64,000 bases of DNA from CAYUYV01 sp050331455 (GTDB lineage: Bacteria; Pseudomonadota; Alphaproteobacteria; JAJFIK01): positions 62,001 to 126,000 of the forward strand of contig JBHJGV010000015.1 of the NCBI GenBank assembly GCA_050331455.1, read 5' to 3'. The notes under the pieces were generated by a model that was given only the letters and a program-made list of their open reading frames with translations, did no database searches and had not been told where the DNA came from. This document shows, in pieces, positions 34,594 to 41,064 of the stretch (positions are counted from its first letter, which is position 1; each line of letters starts with the position of its first letter). The position numbers and the translations under genes are program-made.

Positions 34594-35919
34594 CTACGCG
34601 TCGGTGCCTTGACCGCCGTCATCATCTGTGGGGGCGGGCGAAGCCTGGGTGATCAGGCGCCCCGTCGGGCGGGTGCGGTGTTGGCGGATGAAGTCCCGCA
34701 CCCGCGGCTGGATCTCGGTGCGCCAGCGCGAGCCGTTGAAGACCCCGTAATGGCCGACCTTGGGCTGGATATAGTCCGTCTGCATATGGTCTGGAATATT
34801 GACACACAGATCATGGGCCGCCTGGGTCTGCCCGATGCCTGAGATGTCGTCGAGTTCGCCTTCCACCGTCATCAAGGCCGTGGTCGTGATGGCCTCCGGA
34901 CGGATCGGCTTGCCCCGGTGCATGAATTCGCCCTTGGGCAGCAGGTGGCGCTGGAAGACATGGTCGATGGTCTGCAGATAGAACTCGGCCGTCAGATCCA
35001 TGACGGACAGATACTCGTCATAGAATTCCCGGTGCTTCTGGGCGGAGTCGCCGTCGCCTTGGATGAGATTGGAATAATAATCCCAATGGGCGTCGAGATG
35101 CCGGTCCGAGTTCATCGACATGAAGCTTGTGAGCTGGATGAAGCCCGGATAGACCGCGCGGGAAAAGCCGGGATTGGGCCAGGGCACCATCATGATCATG
35201 GTGTCCTCGAACCATTCGAAGGGCTGCTGCTCGGCCAGGATATTGGGCTCGGTGGGGCTCTTGCGGGTATCGATGGGACTGCCCATCAGGATCATAGAGG
35301 CAGGCGCCGCCGGATCCTCGTTTTCAGCCATCACCGAACTGGCGGCGAGCACGGCCGGGCCCGGCTGGCACACGCCCATGACATGGGTGTCGGGGCCCAG
35401 ATGCTGAATCATCTCGATCAGGTAATCGATAAAATCATTCAGGTCGAAGGACCCTCGGGCGGCCGGTACCATCCGCGCATCGCGCCAGTCGGTGATGTAA
35501 ACCTCGTGCTCCGGGATCATGGCCTCCACAGTCCCGCGCAGCAAAGTGGCGTAGTGGCCGGACAGGGGCGCCACAATAAGCACTTTGGGCTGCGGCTCGA
35601 CCCGGCCGCCATGGGCCTCGGTCAGCTGTTCGGGATCCCGGCGGAAGTGTTTCAGCTGACAGAAGGTCCTGCGCCAAACCACATGTTCCGTCACCTCCAC
35701 AGGCTTGCCGTTGACGGTGGTTTCGTCCAGACCGAAGCGCGGCTTGCCGTAGCGCCGTGTGGTGCTTTCGAACACGTCGCTTGCCGCGGCAATCGTCCGC
35801 CCCATGACGGTATAGGACATGGGATTGAGCGGACTGCGGAAAATCATCTGGTTCAGATCCGCCACGGCCCGCAGCGGTGCGATGACCGCGTGGTTCATTT
35901 CATACACATGATAAAGCAT
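34594..35919 (-). CDS. phaZ: Intracellular polyhydroxyalkanoate depolymerase
   Basis: A 441-residue enzyme that mobilises stored poly-3-hydroxybutyrate. The nucleophile is C184 in GVCQPG, the Cys-type lipase box of the PhaZ1 group. LYHVYEMNHAVIAPLR at the N-terminus, MGSPIDTRKSPTEPN and HYGVFNGSRW near the C-terminus are family features. ATG at 35919 has GGGGCGG upstream and is preferred to the 67-residue extension. Its presence implies the organism makes PHB granules, although no synthase is in the window. Confidence 0.95.
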   Translation of the reverse strand: MLYHVYEMNHAVIAPLRAVADLNQMIFRSPLNPMSYTVMGRTIAAASDVFESTTRRYGKPRFGLDETTVNGKPVEVTEHVVWRRTFCQLKHFRRDPEQLTEAHGGRVEPQPKVLIVAPLSGHYATLLRGTVEAMIPEHEVYITDWRDARMVPAARGSFDLNDFIDYLIEMIQHLGPDTHVMGVCQPGPAVLAASSVMAENEDPAAPASMILMGSPIDTRKSPTEPNILAEQQPFEWFEDTMIMMVPWPNPGFSRAVYPGFIQLTSFMSMNSDRHLDAHWDYYSNLIQGDGDSAQKHREFYDEYLSVMDLTAEFYLQTIDHVFQRHLLPKGEFMHRGKPIRPEAITTTALMTVEGELDDISGIGQTQAAHDLCVNIPDHMQTDYIQPKVGHYGVFNGSRWRTEIQPRVRDFIRQHRTRPTGRLITQASPAPTDDDGGQGTDA

Positions 35920-35987
35920 TTTTACCGCCCCTGATTGATCGGCTGCCCGGTCCGATTTCCGGTCCGCGTGAACAGCGCGCCGATAAC

Positions 35988-36002
35988 GGGCACCCGGTGC
36001 CC
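35988..36002. promoter_or_regulatory. 15-bp inverted repeat upstream of phaZ
   Basis: GGGCACC-C-GGTGCCC is a perfect 7-1-7 palindrome, 69 bases upstream of the phaZ start. It could be an operator or a leader hairpin. No regulator gene is adjacent. Confidence 0.35.
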
Positions 36003-36148
36003 TGCCTTCGCCTTGAGGCAAGACCCTTGCCGCATCTGCGAAAGCATAATCGTGCCAAAGCGGGATGGAAACGGCCGACCTTGGCATCCTCCCCCAAAAA
36101 GAGGGCCTTGCGCGCGGCAATGGGTCTTTGCGCCAGCCTGGATTGTCA

Positions 36149-36808
36149 TCATAAAAACTGTTTCAGGGTATCCGCCATTTCCTCGGGCGTGGTCGAGTGG
36201 GTGAAATGGGTCAGATATTTCCCGTCCCGCCCCATGACATAAACGATGCTCGTGTGATCCATCAGATATTCGGCCGCCGTGTCGGCGTTCTTGACCTTGT
36301 AATAGGTCACATAGAAAGCGTCCGCCATGGCGGCGACCTGTTCCGGCGATCCGGTCAACCCCACCATGGATGGATGAAAATTGCTGACATAGTCCTTCAA
36401 GACCCGGGGCGTATCGCGCTCCGGATCGACGCTGACGAACACGGGGACAATGCTGTCGGCTTTTTTGCCGAGCCGGTCGAGGGCGCTGCTCAAGGCCAGG
36501 AGCTGGGTCGGGCAGACGTCCGGGCAAAAGGTGAACCCGAAATACAGCACCGTCACCTGGCCCTTGAAGTCATCCTCAGTGACCGTGCGGCCGTCCTGGT
36601 CCACCATGGTGAACGGGCCGCCGACCAGAGCCTCTCCCGTGGTGCGCACCGTGGGCCGCTGGGGCGGCGGGGTCACCATGACGAAAGCGATCGCCGTCGC
36701 CGTGATCACGGCGAGGACGGCCAGGAGAACCGGCACCCCCATGCCGGCCTTTCGCGAAGGCGCCTCGTTCGGGGATCGGCGCCGCTGTGGTGATGAGGAA
36801 TTGCTCAT
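36149..36808 (-). CDS. SCO1/SenC/PrrC-family copper chaperone
   Basis: A 219-residue thioredoxin-fold protein that delivers copper to cytochrome c oxidase or acts in redox signalling. One membrane anchor (VPVLLAVLAVITATAIAFVMV, about 25-45) is followed by the metal-binding FCPDVCP with C95 and C99. The matching His is in MDHTSIVYV. GAGGA precedes the ATG at 36808. In Rhodobacter the homologue senC/prrC lies between regB and regA; here it lies nearby but is separated by two genes and opposite in direction to regB. Confidence 0.92.
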   Translation of the reverse strand: MSNSSSPQRRRSPNEAPSRKAGMGVPVLLAVLAVITATAIAFVMVTPPPQRPTVRTTGEALVGGPFTMVDQDGRTVTEDDFKGQVTVLYFGFTFCPDVCPTQLLALSSALDRLGKKADSIVPVFVSVDPERDTPRVLKDYVSNFHPSMVGLTGSPEQVAAMADAFYVTYYKVKNADTAAEYLMDHTSIVYVMGRDGKYLTHFTHSTTPEEMADTLKQFL

Positions 36809-36954
36809 GCTATGCGTTCCTCTTGGGTTTTCAGGATCCAAGGTCTTTTCAGATATATGGCGTGGCCGCCGCTCTTTTTCACGCCGCCCAACCGATGTCG
36901 CGCGGTGCCCGATCCAAGCCCGCCCATCAAGACCGACGATGGAGGATACAGACC

Positions 36955-37566
36955 ATGGCCATCCGCACCCCGCGTTCGCAAGGATCCCGCCCCACCCATC
37001 GCCTGGCCACTGCCGTCATGGCGGCTGCTTTGATGGCGGGTATGGCTGGCATGCCGGCATCCGCCCAGTTCGGCGGGGGCGACACGCCGGATCTGATCAC
37101 CGCCATCGAGGAACGGGATTTCGAGGGCTTCAAACTCGCATTGGTCAATGAAACCCGGCCGACCCTGCGTGACACGGCCGGCGTCCCCGCCCTGATCCTC
37201 GCCGTTGAGTCCCGGGAAAGCTTTTTTGTCGAAGCCCTGCTCGAGGCCGGCGCACGCCCGGACGACCGGCCCCGCAAGCGCTCCGACGATCGCACGGCCC
37301 TGAGCCGGGCGGCCGCCCTGGGCGAGGCCGGCATGGTCAAGGCGCTGCTCGACGCCGGTGCCGATCCCGACATGCCGGGCACGCGGGGCGAAGCGCCGCT
37401 GATCACGGCGGCCTTTCTCGGTCACGTCGACGTCGCCCGCATTTTGATTGAGGCGGAAGCCGATCTGGAAATCACCGAAATGACGGGCCGAACCGCCCTT
37501 GAGGTGGCCCGGCGCAACAATCAGGTGGCTATCGTGCGCCTCCTGGAAGCGGCCGGCGCCTATTGA
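36955..37566 (+). CDS. Exported ankyrin-repeat protein
   Basis: A 203-residue protein with a signal peptide (LATAVMAAALMAGMAGMPASA) and about four ankyrin repeats: DLITAIEERDFEGFKLAL, ALILAVESRESFFVEALLEAG, TALSRAAALGEAGMVKALLDAG and PLITAAFLGHVDVARILIEA, plus a final TALEVARRNNQ unit. GGAGGA precedes the ATG at 36955. Ankyrin modules bind other proteins. The partner is unknown, and a periplasmic location is inferred. It is divergent from the SCO1 gene. Confidence 0.85.
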   Translation: MAIRTPRSQGSRPTHRLATAVMAAALMAGMAGMPASAQFGGGDTPDLITAIEERDFEGFKLALVNETRPTLRDTAGVPALILAVESRESFFVEALLEAGARPDDRPRKRSDDRTALSRAAALGEAGMVKALLDAGADPDMPGTRGEAPLITAAFLGHVDVARILIEAEADLEITEMTGRTALEVARRNNQVAIVRLLEAAGAY

Positions 37567-37602
37567 CCGGCTCTTTTTCCGGTCCGAAGCCGTGACGACG
37601 GC

Positions 37603-37827
37603 TTAGAACAGCATATCTACAAGCATAGCGAGGACAATCAGTCCGAAAAACGCGGTCAGCGGCGGGTTGATGTCCGGCAGGTCGTCCATGGCCTCCTGAT
37701 AGCCGTACGCATCGTTTTCGGAGAGGATTCGGTCCCGCTCCACATAGCGGCGCACGAGCCAGCCCAGCGCGATAAACGCCCCGACCAGGATGGGCCAAGC
37801 CAGGAAGCTCAAAAGCGACAGCACCAT
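37603..37827 (-). CDS. Small two-helix membrane protein, function unknown
   Basis: A 74-residue protein with two membrane helices: LSLLSFLAWPILVGAFIALGWLV and ALTAFF-like FFGLIVLAMLVDMLF at the C-terminus, separated by a charged loop ERDRILSENDAYGYQEA. A good ribosome binding site (GGAG, 8 bases) precedes the ATG. I do not recognise a family. It lies between the ankyrin gene and regB, divergent from regB. Confidence 0.65.
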   Translation of the reverse strand: MVLSLLSFLAWPILVGAFIALGWLVRRYVERDRILSENDAYGYQEAMDDLPDINPPLTAFFGLIVLAMLVDMLF

Positions 37828-37958
37828 CGATCAAACTCCAACGGAACAGGGTCCTGCGGACACCGATCTTGAGACACACAGTCTTTCAGCAAAGCCGGGC
37901 CGACACAAAAAGAAGACTTGGATCGCGCCGCTGTTTTCGCGCCTGTTGGTTTCGCACA

Positions 37959-37973
37959 CGCCATGCCATGGCG
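37959..37973. promoter_or_regulatory. 15-bp inverted repeat upstream of regB
   Basis: CGCCATG-C-CATGGCG is a perfect 7-1-7 palindrome, 49 bases before the regB start and directly followed by TTTATAG. Its place just upstream of a possible -10 fits an operator, perhaps for autoregulation. This is inference. Confidence 0.4.
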
Positions 37974-38022
37974 TTTATAGGGCGCATGGCCGGCAACCTG
38001 CAACGGCCCTTCGGAGATGACC

Positions 38023-39612
38023 ATGGATAGCGTTGGCACCCGAGACACCCCATCACCGGGTGACAAAACGCCGATTTCGACCTTTCTGTCCCGCGCGGGA
38101 CTTGGCGGCGGCACGCGCAGCGCCGTGCTGCAGCGTGTCTTCGATCTCGGCGATTGGGGGCGGGAAGCCTCCCGGCCACAGAACAATGTGCGCCTGCGCA
38201 CCCTGGTTCTCATCCGCTGGCTCGCCGTGGTCGGCCAGACGGCGGCCGTCCTGATCGTGGCTTTCGTCCTGGGTTTCGACATGCCCCTGGGACCGTGTTT
38301 TGCCGTGATCTCCACCAGCGTGGTCTTCAATCTGCTGCTCCAAATTCGCAATCCGTTTTCCGAACGCGTTTCCATGGCCCAGGCGACGACCCATTCCGCC
38401 TTTGATCTCGTTCAGCTCGCGGCCCTGCTTTACTGGACCGGTGGGGTGCAAAACCCCTTCACCTTGCTTCTTCTGGCGCCTATCACGATTGCGGCCACGG
38501 TGCTGAACCTTCGCGCGACGGTGTTTCTGGGCGGGCTGGGCTTTCTGCTCATTACGTTCCTGCTTTACGTGCGTCAGCCGCTGCCCTGGTATCCCGGGGA
38601 AACACTGATCTTCAATCCGATCTATCTGCATGGTCTGTGGGTATCCCTCGGATTGGGGATCCTGTTTTCCTCCGCCTATGCTTGGCGCGTGTCCGTGGAA
38701 GCCGACCGCATGCGCACGGCCCTGTCGGCGACCCAGCAGGTCCTCTCCCGGGAGCAAAGGCTTGCCGCCTTGGGCTCGCTTGCGGCCGCAGCCGCCCACG
38801 AACTGGGAACCCCCCTCGCCACGATCGCCATCACGGCAAAAGAACTGAGCCGGGATCTGACGCCGGACAGCCCGATGTATGAAGATGTGGAGTTGCTGCG
38901 GGACCAGGCCTATCGCTGCCGCGAGATCCTTTCGCGCTTGTCCCAGGAGCCGGGAGAAAACGACCTCGTCATGCGGCGCATGGAGTTGGGCGTGCTCCTC
39001 GGCGAGGTGGCGGCGCCCCACCGGGATTTCGGCGTGGACGTGGAGGTTGTCCTGTGCCCGCCCCGTATGGGACCGGAACGCACCGATGCGATCGACACCG
39101 AGGACCCCGAACCTCATGTGTTGCGCCGCCCGGAAATCCTCTATGGCCTGGGCAATATTGTCGAGAACGCCGTGGATTTCGGCCGCGAGCGCGTTGAGAT
39201 CACGGCCTGGTGGAACCCGCGAGATATCTGGGTCCAGATCACCGATGACGGACCCGGCTTCGCAGCGGAAATTCTGGACCGGCTCGGCGAACCCTATGTG
39301 ACGAGCCGGCGGCCGCCCGCCGAAACCGAGAGGCCGGGGTCCGGTGGCACCGACGGTGCCGGATCCCGCGGCCTGCCCGATGAGGGTCAACACGGAATGG
39401 GGCTCGGCTTTTTTATTGCAAAAACGCTCCTGGAGCGGACCGGTGCCACGGTCCGGGTCGCGAACCGCGCAGCCACGCCGTCGTCGAAAGGCGCTTTGGC
39501 AAAGTCGGAGGGTCGGCGGGACGACGAGGGCACGCGGGCAGGCCACCATCGCCCGGTTCACGGCGCCATCGTAACCGTTCGCTGGCCACGCGATGCCGTC
39601 GAAAGCCCGTGA
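38023..39612 (+). CDS. regB: Redox-responsive sensor histidine kinase RegB/PrrB/ActS
   Basis: A 529-residue membrane kinase that represses or activates photosynthesis, respiration, nitrogen and carbon fixation genes according to redox state. Six hydrophobic helices span about 60-220. The quinone-sensing heptapeptide GGVQNPF is at 140-146. The H-box is AAAAHELGTPLATI with phospho-acceptor H259, and the redox-active Cys is C299 in YRCREILSRL. The ATPase has NIVENAVDF, DDGPGF and GMGLGFFIAKTLLERTGA. ATG at 38023 has GGAG at a better distance than the ATG two codons earlier. The C-terminus has a hydrophilic insert (about 490-520) that breaks up the usual last strand. It is followed by regA. Confidence 0.95.
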   Translation: MDSVGTRDTPSPGDKTPISTFLSRAGLGGGTRSAVLQRVFDLGDWGREASRPQNNVRLRTLVLIRWLAVVGQTAAVLIVAFVLGFDMPLGPCFAVISTSVVFNLLLQIRNPFSERVSMAQATTHSAFDLVQLAALLYWTGGVQNPFTLLLLAPITIAATVLNLRATVFLGGLGFLLITFLLYVRQPLPWYPGETLIFNPIYLHGLWVSLGLGILFSSAYAWRVSVEADRMRTALSATQQVLSREQRLAALGSLAAAAAHELGTPLATIAITAKELSRDLTPDSPMYEDVELLRDQAYRCREILSRLSQEPGENDLVMRRMELGVLLGEVAAPHRDFGVDVEVVLCPPRMGPERTDAIDTEDPEPHVLRRPEILYGLGNIVENAVDFGRERVEITAWWNPRDIWVQITDDGPGFAAEILDRLGEPYVTSRRPPAETERPGSGGTDGAGSRGLPDEGQHGMGLGFFIAKTLLERTGATVRVANRAATPSSKGALAKSEGRRDDEGTRAGHHRPVHGAIVTVRWPRDAVESP

Positions 39613-39714
39613 CTGTCTTCACGGATGTGATCGCCGAAAAATTTGGAAAAAAAGGAAGACGGCCTGGTCGAAAGTCCTATGTGAATAAACAGAAGATGAA
39701 AGCGGAGGCTAGAT

Positions 39715-40314
39715 ATGGACGTTAACACTTTGCCAAACTTGGACAACGGCGCTTCCCCCGAAGATCGGCAAATGCCGCGTGTGCCACTCAGTGACCCGAG
39801 CCTTCTCGTGGTCGATGACGATGCCCCGTTCCGCATGCGGCTGGTTCGTGCCATGGAACGGCGCGGCTTCGAAGTCTCGGATGCGGGTGGCAAAGCCGAA
39901 GCCATGGGCCTTCTGGCGCGCCAGGCGCCCGCCTTTGCCGTGATCGATCTGCGCCTGGGCGACGGCAGCGGTCTCGACGTGGTTTCAGCCATCCATGAAG
40001 CCCGTCCGGATGCCCGGGCCGTCATGCTCACGGGATACGGAAACATTCCGACGGCCGTCGCTGCGGTGAAGCGCGGTGCCATCGACTATCTGCCTAAGCC
40101 GGCGGATGCTGACGATGTGGAACGGGCCCTGCTGGCGGAAGCCGGTGCCCCGCCCGAGCCGCCGGAAAACCCCATGTCGGCCGATCGGGTCCGCTGGGAA
40201 CATATCCAGCGTGTGTATGAATTATGCGGGAACAACGTGTCCGAAACGGCACGCCGGCTGAACATGCACCGCCGGACCTTGCAGCGTATTCTGGCCAAAC
40301 GGGCCCCGCGCTGA
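39715..40314 (+). CDS. regA: Response regulator RegA/PrrA/ActR
   Basis: A 199-residue response regulator partner of RegB. The receiver domain has acidic residues VVDDDAPFR, phospho-acceptor D78 in VIDLRLGDGSG, and K128 in YLPKPAD. A Pro-rich hinge PPEPPENP precedes the Fis-like HTH (VYELCGNNVSETARRLNMHRRTLQRIL), nearly invariant in the family. The usual Tyr-rich or AILxMLTGYGS-like segment appears as VMLTGYGNIPTAVAAVK. GGAGG is upstream of the ATG. The C171 in ELCGNN is common in RegA. Confidence 0.97.
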   Translation: MDVNTLPNLDNGASPEDRQMPRVPLSDPSLLVVDDDAPFRMRLVRAMERRGFEVSDAGGKAEAMGLLARQAPAFAVIDLRLGDGSGLDVVSAIHEARPDARAVMLTGYGNIPTAVAAVKRGAIDYLPKPADADDVERALLAEAGAPPEPPENPMSADRVRWEHIQRVYELCGNNVSETARRLNMHRRTLQRILAKRAPR

Positions 40315-40361
40315 TGTGAGGCCGCCCAAATTCGGCGCGGCATGGAACAGGATACCGCCGA

Positions 40362-40805
40362 TCAGGTCAGAACATGATCCGGGTCGGCGAGGCGGGCCAG
40401 CCGCTCCGCCGCCAGACGGGCCAGGCGGAGCGTCATGGCTTTGCGTCGGCTGGCATGGAGAGGGGTGTCAGCCCCTTCCCGCACCACTGCGCCGCCATGG
40501 CGGTCGGCGATGATCAAGCCTCGATCCTCTGGCACCAAGGTGACCGGAAAATCCGGTCCGACTGCAAAAAAGAACCGGTCACAGAAATCCGGATATTCCG
40601 TCCACTTCGAGTCGGTCTTGAAATCTTCAGGGCCTGACTTCACTTCGGCCACGATGATCTCGCCGCCTTTGCCGATGCCGGCAACGTCGACGCGGCGCCC
40701 CGTCGGAAGGCTGACCTCGCGCACCGGTGAAAATCCCAGATCCAGAAACAGGCGGCAGACGCCGCGGGTCACCGCCAGGGTCTGCGCGGGACGGACCGCA
40801 TCCAT
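40362..40805 (-). CDS. mmcB: MmcB-family DNA repair protein (PD-(D/E)XK-like nuclease)
   Basis: A 147-residue protein with a restriction-endonuclease-like core: RRVDVAGIGKGGEIIVAEVKSG, giving the D...E-x-K active site, followed by DFKTDSKWTEYPDFCDRFFFAV. In Caulobacter the homologue is SOS-regulated and needed for mitomycin C resistance. ATG at 40805 has a strong ribosome binding site (GGAGGTGAGG); an ATG 7 codons earlier has none. A candidate LexA box lies upstream. Confidence 0.85.
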   Translation of the reverse strand: MDAVRPAQTLAVTRGVCRLFLDLGFSPVREVSLPTGRRVDVAGIGKGGEIIVAEVKSGPEDFKTDSKWTEYPDFCDRFFFAVGPDFPVTLVPEDRGLIIADRHGGAVVREGADTPLHASRRKAMTLRLARLAAERLARLADPDHVLT

Positions 40806-40821
40806 AACCTCACCTCCATCC

Positions 40822-40872
40822 GTCAACAGGCGCGGGCCGTCAACAGGCGCCGGCCGTCAACAGGCGAGGGCC
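40822..40872 (+). repeat. 17-bp tandem repeat x3 upstream of mmcB
   Basis: Three near-identical 17-base units starting GTCAACAGGCG (40822-40838, 40839-40855, 40856-40872), differing only in the next two bases. They lie in the leader between mmcB and its candidate LexA box. Confidence 0.95.
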
Positions 40873-40920
40873 CTACCGGTCCGCGCCGGCACTCACGCGT
40901 TCGAGCCTACCACCTGACTA

Positions 40921-40935
40921 GAACAAAACAAGATC
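40921..40935 (-). promoter_or_regulatory. Candidate LexA (SOS) box upstream of mmcB
   Basis: On the minus strand GATC-TTGTTTT-GTTC matches the alphaproteobacterial SOS box GTTC-N7-GTTC in 7 of 8 fixed positions, with the T-rich spacer typical of it. It lies 116 bases upstream of the mmcB start. A GAACTGTTC palindrome follows at 40945-40953. The distance is rather long, so the promoter would need to be just downstream. Confidence 0.5.
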
Positions 40936-41064
40936 ATTTGCCCTGAACTGTTCTAAACGGCTCGTCCTTTAGCCAGGCCTTTACCAGGATCGGCGTGCTA
41001 TCGAGGATGGGCCGGCCGCGGCCCGCGCGTTTTGAGAACGGGACGGCATGGGAAGGGGCAAAGA

